6,610 nucleotides of DNA from positions 222 to 6,831 of the forward strand of contig PMCE01000058.1 in assembly GCA_003154025.1 (NCBI GenBank), read 5' to 3'. Of the stretch, positions 1-5,248 are shown piece by piece (position 1 is the stretch's first letter; the number at the start of each line of letters is the position of its first letter). Source of the stretch: Syntrophaceae bacterium. GTDB taxonomy: Bacteria; Desulfobacterota; SM23-61. A model generated the notes under the pieces. It was not told the origin of the DNA. It did no database searches and worked only from the letters and a program-made list of their open reading frames with translations. A program made the position numbers and the translations under genes.

Positions 1-37
1 TCATTGGCAATTGATCATTGCTCATTGATTCGTTGAC
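1..37. repeat. Degenerate 7-bp tandem array, CATTGAT-type
   Basis: Five heptads follow one another: units begin at 2, 9, 16, 23 and, after one extra base, 31. The core CATTG is exact at 2-6, 16-20 and 23-27; the units at 9 and 31 read AATTG and CGTTG. The array touches the window edge and may continue upstream. It is non-coding and lies about 50 bp before the promoter of the first gene. The period is read directly from the sequence; any function is unknown. Confidence 0.7.
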
Positions 38-86
38 TCCTCGCTTGGCGGTCGAATCCCTTTCTACCGGAAAATCCTCAAGTTTC

Positions 87-115
87 TTGACATTTACCCG
101 GTTCCCTGATATAAA
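87..115 (+). promoter_or_regulatory. Sigma70-type promoter of the lipoprotein-coaBC cluster
   Basis: A perfect -35 box TTGACA (87-92) is separated by exactly 17 bp from TATAAA (110-115). TG at 107-108, one base before the -10 box, gives an extended -10 element. Transcription would start near 122, leaving a leader of about 20 nt before the chosen ATG at 142. No second promoter this good is seen before 3906, so this is the likely driver of the four-gene cluster. The box matches are direct; the activity is inferred. Confidence 0.8.
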
Positions 116-128
116 TCAATAAAAATTC

Positions 129-133
129 AGAGG
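129..133 (+). promoter_or_regulatory. Shine-Dalgarno AGAGG that decides the lipoprotein start
   Basis: AGAGG lies 8 nt before the ATG at 142 but only 2 nt before the in-frame ATG at 136. The spacing favours 142, giving a protein that starts MKKIG instead of MSMKKIG. Confidence 0.65.
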
Positions 134-141
134 TTATGTCA

Positions 142-612
142 ATGAAAAAAATCGGATCTCTGGCCGCCGTCACCGTCCTCTTCTTGTTTGCTCTCTGGGC
201 TTTGTCCGGGTGCGCATCCACCGCCAAAACGGACCAAGGAACCGCCTCTTCGGAGACGGGCCTCAGGGTTGCTTTTTCCGATTTCGAGGATATTCCCCTC
301 CCGTCCGAAGTTTCCCCGAACAAGAAGAAGACCCAACTCTACAGCGCCGGCAAGGGCAAGGTGGGCCTGCTCACTTTGGAAGGCCGGGTCGACCCCGACT
401 CCTTGGCCGCCTTCTTCCAGAACAACCTTCCCCGAAACGGGTGGAAGCCGATGACTTCCCTGAAGGACCGGGATCATGTCCTGGTTTTTGTCAAAGACGA
501 CCGCATGTGCCTGATTAACATCTCCGAGGGATGGTTCACCACCGTCTGTGAAGTGCGGGTCGGTCTGCTGGAAAAGGCCCCGGAACCCGGCAAAGGTACT
601 CCCACCCGGTGA
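142..612 (+). CDS. Small putative outer-membrane lipoprotein, unknown function
   Basis: Encodes 156 residues. The N-terminus is a classic lipoprotein signal: Met-Lys-Lys, a hydrophobic stretch at about residues 4-20, then the lipobox LSGC with the acylated cysteine at 24. Ala at +2, not Asp, fits sorting to the outer membrane if Lol rules apply. After a short Ser/Thr/Ala-rich linker (25-40) comes a compact soluble domain of about 100 residues with alternating beta-like segments, including VGLLTLEGRV, a stretch ending in NGWKP, and HVLVFVKDDRMCLINI. I do not recognise a named family with certainty. It is the first gene of the cluster, directly behind the promoter, and ends 26 bp before coaBC. 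An alternative start at 136 adds two residues. The lipoprotein call is strong; the role is open. Confidence 0.85.
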   Translation: MKKIGSLAAVTVLFLFALWALSGCASTAKTDQGTASSETGLRVAFSDFEDIPLPSEVSPNKKKTQLYSAGKGKVGLLTLEGRVDPDSLAAFFQNNLPRNGWKPMTSLKDRDHVLVFVKDDRMCLINISEGWFTTVCEVRVGLLEKAPEPGKGTPTR

Positions 613-630
613 TTCTTCATTCCCGGATAC

Positions 631-635
631 GAGAG
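631..635 (+). promoter_or_regulatory. Weak Shine-Dalgarno GAGAG before the coaBC ATG
   Basis: GAGAG sits only 3 nt before the ATG at 639, closer than ideal. The in-frame alternative is a GTG at 609 that overlaps the lipoprotein stop; its nearest purine run (AAGG, 593-596) is 12 nt away. Neither site is convincing, so translation may depend partly on ribosomes arriving from the lipoprotein gene. Family comparison favours 639. Confidence 0.4.
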
Positions 636-638
636 ACC

Positions 639-1832
639 ATGCTGAAAAATAAAAAAATCGTCCTCGGAGTCACCGGAGGGATCGCGGCCTACAAGGCCGC
701 TGAACTGGTGCGGGAGCTGGTCCGGGGAGGGGCCGAAGTCTTCGTGGTCATGACCCGGAGCGCCCAGGCCTTTGTAACGCCTCTCACCTTCCAGACTCTT
801 TCCGGGAATAAAGTTGCTACGGACCTCTTCAGCCTGGTCGAGGAATCGGAGATCGGCCACATTTCCCTGGCGGACCGGGCCGATGTCCTGGTGATCGCGC
901 CGGCTACCGCCAACGTCATCGGGAAGATCGCCGGGGGGATCGCCGACGACCTGCTGACAACGATCGTGATGGCCATGAAAGCCCCGGTCCTGCTGGCTCC
1001 GGCGATGAATGTGCACATGTGGGAAAACCCCATCTGCCGGGAAAATATCCAGAAGCTGAGCGCCCGCGGCTATCATTTCATCGAGCCCGAATCCGGCGAA
1101 CTGGCCTGCGGGTACGAAGGGAAAGGACGGCTGGCGGAAATCCCGGTAATCGCGGAGGAGATCCGGACCCTCCTCGCGCCCCAGGATTTCCGGGGGGAGA
1201 CTCTGCTCGTTACCGCCGGCCCGACGGAAGAACCTCTCGACCCTGTCCGCTTTCTCAGCAACCGCTCCTCCGGCAAGATGGGCTTTGCCGTTGCCCGGGC
1301 GGCTCGACGCCGGGGGGGAAAAGTGATCCTGGTCAGCGGCCCCACGGCCCTTGCCGCTCCGTCCGGGGTGAAATTCATTCCCGTTCGGACCGCCGTTCAA
1401 ATGCGGGAGGCGGTCCTGGAAAATCTGTCAGCAGCTTCGGTTCTGGTCATGGCCGCGGCCGTCTCTGATTTCCGGCCCAAGGGAACTTCCCCGGAAAAAA
1501 TCAAAAAGTCCCGAGCGGAACTGTCTCTCTCCCTGGAACTCAACCCGGATATCCTCTCGGAGGCGGGTCAGCGAAAGGGGAAACGGTTGATCGTCGGTTT
1601 TGCCGCCGAAACCGAGAGCCTCCTGGCCAACGCCCAGCGAAAGCTGGCGGAAAAGAACCTGGACCTGATCGTGGCCAATGATGTCGGTCTCCCCGGAGCG
1701 GGTTTCGCCGTCGATACCAATATCGTCAAGCTGATCGACCGTTCCGGAAAAGTCGAGGAGCTTCCCCTGATGGACAAAGAGGAGCTGGCGTACCGGATCC
1801 TCGACCGGATTCTACTCTTGAGGAGCTCATGA
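639..1832 (+). CDS. coaBC: CoaBC: bifunctional phosphopantothenoylcysteine decarboxylase / phosphopantothenate-cysteine ligase
   Basis: Encodes 397 residues, close to E. coli CoaBC (about 406). It performs two cytosolic steps of coenzyme A synthesis: joining cysteine to 4'-phosphopantothenate (CoaB) and FMN-dependent decarboxylation to 4'-phosphopantetheine (CoaC). The CoaC half (about 1-180) shows the start VTGGIAAYK (11-19), the catalytic His74 in GHIS, the PAMN motif with Asn124, and ACGYEGKGRL with the reactive Cys157. The CoaB half (about 186-397) shows TAGPTEEPLDPVR (192-204), SNRSSGKMGF (207-216), the lysine cluster PEKIKK (285-290) and ANDV (346-349). All expected catalytic residues are present, so both activities should be intact. 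Start 639 gives the usual family N-terminus; GTG at 609 would add ten residues with no family counterpart that I recall. The stop overlaps the next gene by 4 bp. Confidence 0.96.
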   Translation: MLKNKKIVLGVTGGIAAYKAAELVRELVRGGAEVFVVMTRSAQAFVTPLTFQTLSGNKVATDLFSLVEESEIGHISLADRADVLVIAPATANVIGKIAGGIADDLLTTIVMAMKAPVLLAPAMNVHMWENPICRENIQKLSARGYHFIEPESGELACGYEGKGRLAEIPVIAEEIRTLLAPQDFRGETLLVTAGPTEEPLDPVRFLSNRSSGKMGFAVARAARRRGGKVILVSGPTALAAPSGVKFIPVRTAVQMREAVLENLSAASVLVMAAAVSDFRPKGTSPEKIKKSRAELSLSLELNPDILSEAGQRKGKRLIVGFAAETESLLANAQRKLAEKNLDLIVANDVGLPGAGFAVDTNIVKLIDRSGKVEELPLMDKEELAYRILDRILLLRSS

Positions 1833-2563
1833 ACCCGAAGACTCAGCCCCAAGTATTAGATGAAACGCCTTTCCTGTCCGAGCTCAGGGACATGGTCGCC
1901 GGTCTCCGCCATCATCTGGAAGAAGAAAGGTCGATGGGGTTGGAGGGTTGGCCGAGGGGTTCCGCGCCTTCCCTCAGGAAGGCCGTTCCCTCCCCTCCTC
2001 CGCCCTCATCCGCCTTGACTCTGGAGGAGGTCCGCGAAGAGCTGGGGGACTGCCGACGATGCAAGCTCCACTCCACCCGGACGAATATCGTCTTTGGCAC
2101 GGGAAGTCCCCGGGCCAAGCTGGTCTTCGTGGGGGAAGGCCCCGGGCGGGATGAAGACCTCCAGGGCCAACCCTTCGTCGGCCTGGCCGGACAGCTTCTC
2201 ACCAAGATCATCCAGGCCATTCAGCTAACCCGCGAAGAGGTGTACATCGCCAACATCATCAAATGCCGCCCGCCCGGGAACCGGAACCCGGAGCCGGACG
2301 AGATTAAATCCTGTGAGCCCTTTCTCCGCAAACAGCTCGAGGTCATCCGGCCTGGGTTGATCTGCGCCCTGGGGACCTTTGCGGCTCAAACCCTCCTGCA
2401 GACCGAGGAGAAGATCTCCCTCCTGCGGGGACGGTTTCACCGGTACCAGGGGATCCTGCTCATGCCCACCTACCACCCCGCCTTCCTCCTCCGCAACCCC
2501 AATTCCAAGCGGGACGTGTGGGAGGATATGAAGAAGATCAAGAAGGAGTACGATCGGATTTGA
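1829..2563 (+). CDS. Family-4 (Fe-S) uracil-DNA glycosylase with N-terminal extension
   Basis: Encodes 244 residues. This family removes uracil from DNA, starting base-excision repair after cytosine deamination, and carries a 4Fe-4S cluster. The four cluster cysteines are visible with family spacing: Cys75 and Cys78 (CRRC), Cys146 (KCRPP) and Cys162. Active-site motifs are GEGPGRDED (102-110), GQPFVGLAGQLL (113-124), NRNPEPDE (151-158) and the late YHPAFLLRNP (215-224). The catalytic domain starts near residue 64. Ahead of it is an extra segment of about 60 residues: an acidic helix-like part (10-35) and a Pro/Ser linker around PSPPPPSS (54-61). The start is well fixed: AGGAG at 1821-1825 precedes the ATG, which overlaps the coaBC stop as ATGA (1829-1832), implying translational coupling. 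Related proteins are often mislabelled as phage SPO1 DNA polymerase-related. Confidence 0.93.
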   Translation: MNPKTQPQVLDETPFLSELRDMVAGLRHHLEEERSMGLEGWPRGSAPSLRKAVPSPPPPSSALTLEEVREELGDCRRCKLHSTRTNIVFGTGSPRAKLVFVGEGPGRDEDLQGQPFVGLAGQLLTKIIQAIQLTREEVYIANIIKCRPPGNRNPEPDEIKSCEPFLRKQLEVIRPGLICALGTFAAQTLLQTEEKISLLRGRFHRYQGILLMPTYHPAFLLRNPNSKRDVWEDMKKIKKEYDRI

Positions 2564-2584
2564 ATTTCTCCGCTCCGGCGGATG

Positions 2585-2591
2585 GGGGGAG
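2585..2591 (+). promoter_or_regulatory. Shine-Dalgarno GGGGGAG that fixes the NfeD start
   Basis: GGGGGAG lies 7 nt before the ATG at 2599. The frame stays open upstream to an ATG at 2518, but that start lies inside the glycosylase gene and would put 27 polar residues in front of the signal peptide. The site at 2599 is clearly better. Confidence 0.75.
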
Positions 2592-2598
2592 TTCTATA

Positions 2599-3906
2599 AT
2601 GTCCAAGAAGTATTTTTGCGGTTTCTTCTTCCTGGGGCTTTTTCTCTCCGGCCTTCTCTTTTCCTTCGTACCGGCGTTTCTGCCAGCCCAGGAAAAACAG
2701 GTCGACGTTTTGAAAGTCAACGATGCCATCACCCCGGCGATCGCCGATTTCATCAAGAATGGCATCGAGCAGGCCGCGAAAGACAAAGCGGAGTGCCTGG
2801 TCATCCAGATGGATACGCCGGGAGGGCTCGACCTTTCCATGCGGGATATCATCAAGGAGATGATGAATGTCGATATTCCCGTCGTCGTTTACGTATCCCC
2901 CAGCGGGGCGCGGGCGGCATCGGCCGGGGTCTTCATCACCCTGGCGGCGGACATTGCGGCCATGGCTCCGGGAACCAATATCGGAGCCGCTCACCCGGTG
3001 GCCATGGGAGGCGGCAAGATGGACCGGACCATGGCGGAAAAAGTGGTGAACGACGCCGTGGCCTACATCGAGTCCATCGCCGAGAAGAAGGGACGGAATG
3101 CAAAGTGGGCGTCCAAAGCGGTGCGCGAGAGCGTCTCCATCACCGAGACCGAAGCCCTGAAGATCAAGATCATCGACCTCATCGCCAAGGACATGGATGA
3201 CCTTTTGGCGAAAATCGACGGGCGCACGGTGGAAAAATCCAAGCGCACGATCAAGCTGGCCACCAAGGGTTTGAAGATCAACATCCTCGAGATGGGCTTC
3301 CGGGACCGTTTCCTGGCCACTCTGAGTAACCCCAATATCGCCTACATTCTGATGATGATCGGCCTGGTGGGCCTCTATTTCGAGCTCTCCAACCCGGGGG
3401 CCATCTTCCCGGGAGTCATCGGGGGAATCTGTCTCATCCTGGCCTTCTTCGCCTTCCGGACGCTGCCGGTCAACTACGCCGGGGTGCTGCTCATCCTTTT
3501 AGGGGTCGTTCTCTTCATTGCCGAGATAAAAATAACCAGCTACGGCCTCCTCAGCGTAGGAGGCGTCATCTCGCTGGCTCTAGGGTCCATCATGCTCTTT
3601 GAATCTCCCTTTCCCTATTTGCGTGCTTCTCTGGCGGTCATCCTCCCTACGGTCCTGGTCACCGCCGCTTTCTTTTTTTTCGCCGTGGCAATGACCGTCA
3701 AAGCCCATATGGCCAAACCCGCCACCGGGAGCGAAGGACTGGTGGGGGAAATAGGGACGGTCATAACCCGCCTCGCCCCCGAGGGGAAAGTTTTTGTTCA
3801 CGGGGAGTTCTGGAATGCCTATACCGACGGGACCCTCGAAGAGGGGCAGAAGATCCGGGTCCTGAAAGAGGAGGGACTCAAGCTGAGGGTCGAGAAGCTG
3901 AGCTAG
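2599..3906 (+). CDS. nfeD: Long-form NfeD: membrane-bound ClpP-class serine protease
   Basis: Encodes 435 residues in three parts. A signal peptide or anchor (about 5-29, ending before AQEKQ) leads into a ClpP/SppA-like protease domain (about 35-235), expected outside the cytoplasm. Its signatures are MDTPGGLDLS (71-80), the nucleophile Ser108 in RAASAG, and Lys148 in AEKVV. The Ser/Lys pair matches by position the dyad of the archaeal homologue PH1510. Five hydrophobic segments follow at roughly 247-263, 268-286, 293-310, 314-333 and 343-367. The C-terminal NfeD/OB-fold domain (about 378-435) contains LVGEIGTV and GEFWNAY. This is the full long form, not the short NfeD lacking a protease. 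Archaeal relatives cut the C-terminal region of their partner stomatin, and a slipin gene lies 183 bp downstream. It starts 35 bp after the glycosylase stop, so it probably shares that transcript. Confidence 0.94.
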   Translation: MSKKYFCGFFFLGLFLSGLLFSFVPAFLPAQEKQVDVLKVNDAITPAIADFIKNGIEQAAKDKAECLVIQMDTPGGLDLSMRDIIKEMMNVDIPVVVYVSPSGARAASAGVFITLAADIAAMAPGTNIGAAHPVAMGGGKMDRTMAEKVVNDAVAYIESIAEKKGRNAKWASKAVRESVSITETEALKIKIIDLIAKDMDDLLAKIDGRTVEKSKRTIKLATKGLKINILEMGFRDRFLATLSNPNIAYILMMIGLVGLYFELSNPGAIFPGVIGGICLILAFFAFRTLPVNYAGVLLILLGVVLFIAEIKITSYGLLSVGGVISLALGSIMLFESPFPYLRASLAVILPTVLVTAAFFFFAVAMTVKAHMAKPATGSEGLVGEIGTVITRLAPEGKVFVHGEFWNAYTDGTLEEGQKIRVLKEEGLKLRVEKLS

Positions 3907-3913
3907 AAAAGAA

Positions 3914-3943
3914 GTGGGAGTGGGAGTGTCAGTGTCAGTTCAA
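3914..3943. repeat. 6-bp tandem array, GTGGGA / GTGTCA / GTTCAA
   Basis: Five hexads start at 3914, 3920, 3926, 3932 and 3938: two GTGGGA, two GTGTCA, then GTTCAA. This begins 8 bp after the NfeD stop. Its 3' half is the left arm of the hairpin that follows. Confidence 0.65.
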
Positions 3944-3981
3944 TTCTTTTTTACTGGCCCCTGACACTGTTCACTCCTTTT
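3923..3981 (+). terminator. Repeat-built hairpin after NfeD, possible terminator or mRNA end-stabiliser
   Basis: The arm at 3923-3938 pairs with 3961-3977. Nine perfect inner pairs (CAGTGTCAG against CTGACACTG), a 1x2 internal loop and six outer pairs (GGAGTG against CACTCC) enclose a 22-nt loop (3939-3960). Only four T follow directly (3978-3981), so intrinsic termination could be leaky or absent. The position between NfeD and slipin suggests it could set different transcript levels for the two genes. The folding is seen; the function is inferred. Confidence 0.45.
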
Positions 3982-4013
3982 GAATTTCGGTATTCGGATT
4001 TCGAATTTTTCAA
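3979..4013. repeat. 7-bp tandem array, TTCGGAT-type
   Basis: Five heptads start at 3979, 3986, 3993, 4000 and 4007. The three central ones are TTCGGTA, TTCGGAT and TTCGAAT; the outer two are diverged. The array directly follows the hairpin and lies 76 bp before the slipin start. I see no convincing promoter in the rest of this gap: TATAAG at 4026-4031 is a possible -10 box without a matching -35. Confidence 0.6.
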
Positions 4014-4078
4014 TCAAGTTATTCTTATAAGCGCGAGGGCGCCAAGGGAACGGAATAGATTCACTAAAATAAATCCAT

Positions 4079-4084
4079 AGGAGG
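4079..4084 (+). promoter_or_regulatory. Consensus Shine-Dalgarno AGGAGG of the slipin gene
   Basis: A perfect AGGAGG lies 5 nt before the ATG at 4090. It is the strongest ribosome-binding site in the window and suggests that slipin is made in excess over its neighbours. Confidence 0.85.
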
Positions 4085-4089
4085 ACAAA

Positions 4090-4926
4090 ATGATTCCATC
4101 TCTATCCGGATTGGTCGTGCTGATCCTGATCCTCATGATCGCTGCCAGTGCCTTGCGTATTCTCAACGAATACGAACGGGGGGTTATCTTCCGGTTGGGC
4201 CGAGTGCGCACGGTCGGGGGGAAGCCCCAGGCCAAGGGGCCTGGACTGATTTTTCTCATCCCCGTCGTCGATAAATTGGTCAAGGTCAGCCTCCGGACCG
4301 TAACCATGGATGTCCCCCCCCAGGACGTCATCACCCGCGACAACATCTCCCTCAAGGTGAATGCGGTCATCTACTTCCGGGTCATGGAGCCCATCAAAGC
4401 GATCATCGAGATTGAAAATTATCTCTACGGTACTTCCCAACTTTCCCAAACGACCCTTCGCTCGGTTTGCGGCCAGGTGGAGCTCGACGATATCCTCTAC
4501 CAGCGGGACAAAATCAACATGCAGATCCAGGAAATCCTCGACAAGCACACCGAGCCCTGGGGCGTGAAGGTCACCGCCGTGGAAGTGAAGGCCATCGACC
4601 TGCCCGAAGAGATGCGCCGGGCCATGGCCAAACAGGCGGAGGCCGAGCGCGAACGGCGGTCCAAGGTCATCCGCGCCGAAGGCGAATACCAAGCTGCGGA
4701 GAGGTTGAAAGACGCGGCGGTTATCATCGCGGACCATCCCATGGCCCTGACGCTGCGCTACCTTCAAACTCTGACCGAAGTGGCCTCGGATAAGAACTCG
4801 ACCACCATCTTCCCGATCCCCATCGACCTGATCAAGCCTTTCTTAAGGCTGGCGGAACGGGCGGAAATGAGTTCGGAACGGGCGGAAATGAGTTCGCAGC
4901 GGGCGGAAAAGAAATCCACGAGTTGA
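4090..4926 (+). CDS. Slipin / stomatin-like SPFH-domain membrane protein
   Basis: Encodes 278 residues. A hydrophobic anchor (about 5-23) is followed by the SPFH/band-7 domain (about 24-175) with the family signatures [13 protein letters not shown] (26-38), [12 protein letters not shown] (50-61), [20 protein letters not shown] (75-94) and KAIDLPEEM (167-175). A charged coiled-coil segment rich in Ala, Glu, Arg and Lys (about 176-212) supports oligomerisation. A hydrophobic C-terminal segment, [15 protein letters not shown] (238-252), corresponds in position to the region cut by the partner protease in archaeal stomatins. Slipins form large membrane assemblies that organise membrane domains. 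The odd part is the tail: residues 256-276 are three copies of a seven-residue unit ([21 protein letters not shown]), giving a highly charged end beyond the usual slipin length. Upstream NfeD is the expected partner; an intrinsic terminator follows. Confidence 0.95.
   Translation: MIPSLSGLVVLILILMIAASALRILNEYERGVIFRLGRVRTVGGKPQAKGPGLIFLIPVVDKLVKVSLRTVTMDVPPQDVITRDNISLKVNAVIYFRVMEPIKAIIEIENYLYGTSQLSQTTLRSVCGQVELDDILYQRDKINMQIQEILDKHTEPWGVKVTAVEVKAIDLPEEMRRAMAKQAEAERERRSKVIRAEGEYQAAERLKDAAVIIADHPMALTLRYLQTLTEVASDKNSTTIFPIPIDLIKPFLRLAERAEMSSERAEMSSQRAEKKSTS
4855..4917 (+). repeat. In-frame 21-bp tandem repeat in the slipin C-terminus
   Basis: Units 4855-4875 and 4876-4896 are identical over 21 bp; a third, diverged copy occupies 4897-4917. 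Each encodes seven residues (ERAEMSS-type). Exact identity of the first two units points to a recent duplication, and the reading frame is kept. Confidence 0.93.
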
Positions 4927-4947
4927 ACCTAACCATCTTGCCTGAAT

Positions 4948-4988
4948 AAAAATAGGATGGGGTCCTGGAGGGTCCCATCCTATTTTTT
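4948..4988 (+). terminator. Strong intrinsic terminator after slipin, potentially bidirectional
   Basis: A 14-bp perfect stem (4948-4961 with 4974-4987) extends inward through two G.T wobbles and two C-G pairs to a TGGA tetraloop (4966-4969), about 18 pairs in all. A T6 run (4983-4988) gives the U tract on the + strand, and the A5 run at 4948-4952 gives one on the - strand. It starts 21 bp after the slipin stop and should isolate the MFS gene from upstream transcription. Confidence 0.92.
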
Positions 4989-5011
4989 CGATTCTGTTTT
5001 TGAATTTTTTC

Positions 5012-5039
5012 AATCGCCGAGCCCGCAGAGAACGCTTAG
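5012..5039 (-). repeat. Inverted copy of the CTCTGCG nonamer element
   Basis: Read on the - strand, this stretch contains GCGTTCTCTGCGGGCTC (5035-5019) followed by a further diverged nonamer. It is the inverted counterpart of the copy at 5151-5182, sharing GCGTTCTCTG and GGGCTC. The two could pair over about 120 nt of intervening sequence. Confidence 0.6.
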
Positions 5040-5150
5040 AAAAGTCAAAAATCAACCTCAAAAATTCGGAAGCAAAACCGCCCCTGAATGGTTTCCATTT
5101 CGGTCTGCAGTTTTGTTTTTTCCTGTATATTTTCTTGTTTGAAAGCATTT

Positions 5151-5182
5151 CTCTGCGTTCTCTGGGCTCTCCGCGGTGAAAG
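5151..5182 (+). repeat. CTCTGCG nonamer element, direct copy 1
   Basis: Three 9-bp units start at 5151, 5160 and 5169 (CTCTGCGTT, CTCTGGGCT, CTCCGCGGT), followed by GAAAG and a T8 run. From general knowledge, strings of this type (CTCTGCG...CTCTGCGGTGAA) recur in intergenic DNA of many bacterial phyla and produce spurious Arg/Ser-rich translated peptides. Confidence 0.65.
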
Positions 5183-5216
5183 TTTTTTTTGATTTTGTTT
5201 ATTTGAATTCAATTCT

Positions 5217-5243
5217 CTCTCTGTGCCCTCTGCGGGGAAAGAG
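5217..5243 (+). repeat. CTCTGCG nonamer element, direct copy 2, abutting the MFS start
   Basis: Two 9-bp units start at 5219 and 5228 (CTCTGTGCC, CTCTGCGGG), followed by GAAAGAG. The purine run that closes the element ends 5 nt before the GTG start of the transporter, so repeat and ribosome-binding region overlap. Confidence 0.6.
5234..5243 (+). promoter_or_regulatory. Purine-rich ribosome-binding region of the MFS gene
   Basis: GGGGAAAGAG ends 5 nt before the GTG at 5249. It is not a consensus Shine-Dalgarno, but it is the only purine run at a suitable distance. It lies inside the end of the nonamer element. Confidence 0.45.
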
Positions 5244-5248
5244 TATTC

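Larger units (their letters stand above)
4989..5248. other. Gene-free gap with dispersed repeats before the MFS gene
   Basis: Together with the terminator, the gap between slipin and the MFS gene is 322 bp without a supported gene. It is T-rich on the + strand, less GC-rich than the genes, and holds three copies of the nonamer element listed separately. Between 5045 and 5145 I see no repeat and no RNA fold I can support. TATATT at 5126-5131 is a possible -10 box, but no good -35 lies at the right distance, so the MFS promoter is not identified. A 10-bp palindrome TTGAATTCAA lies at 5203-5212. Confidence 0.6.

Noticed and set aside
50..60. GGTCGAATCCC, resembling a tRNA T-loop
   Set aside because: One base is missing relative to GGTTCGAATCC, the flanks do not form T or acceptor stems, and no D or anticodon arm lies upstream.
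609..638. GTG start of coaBC overlapping the lipoprotein stop
   Set aside because: It adds ten residues not expected in the family and lacks a well-spaced Shine-Dalgarno. It cannot be fully excluded, since the ATG site is also weak.
474..1400. A 308-codon open frame on the - strand opposite coaBC
   Set aside because: It overlaps coaBC, which has every catalytic motif; the antisense product is Gly/Arg/Asp-rich without hydrophobic core patterns or a known motif.
2518..2598. Longer NfeD start at the ATG at 2518
   Set aside because: It would put 27 polar residues before a signal peptide and lies within the glycosylase gene; ATG 2599 has GGGGGAG at 7 nt.
4030..4055. GGCGCC-centred string (gcgcgagggcgccaaggg), possibly another 9-bp intergenic repeat on the - strand, loosely like CTTGGCGG at 44-51
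   Set aside because: Only two diverged units are visible and the match to the 5' end of the window is limited to TTGGCG, which is too short to claim.
4102..4767. A 221-codon open frame on the - strand opposite slipin
   Set aside because: It mirrors the slipin codons, is rich in Asp, His and Gly, and has no ribosome-binding site or family signature.
5203..5212. 10-bp palindrome TTGAATTCAA as an operator for the MFS gene
   Set aside because: It is short, AT-rich, and not tied to any recognisable promoter or regulator gene nearby.
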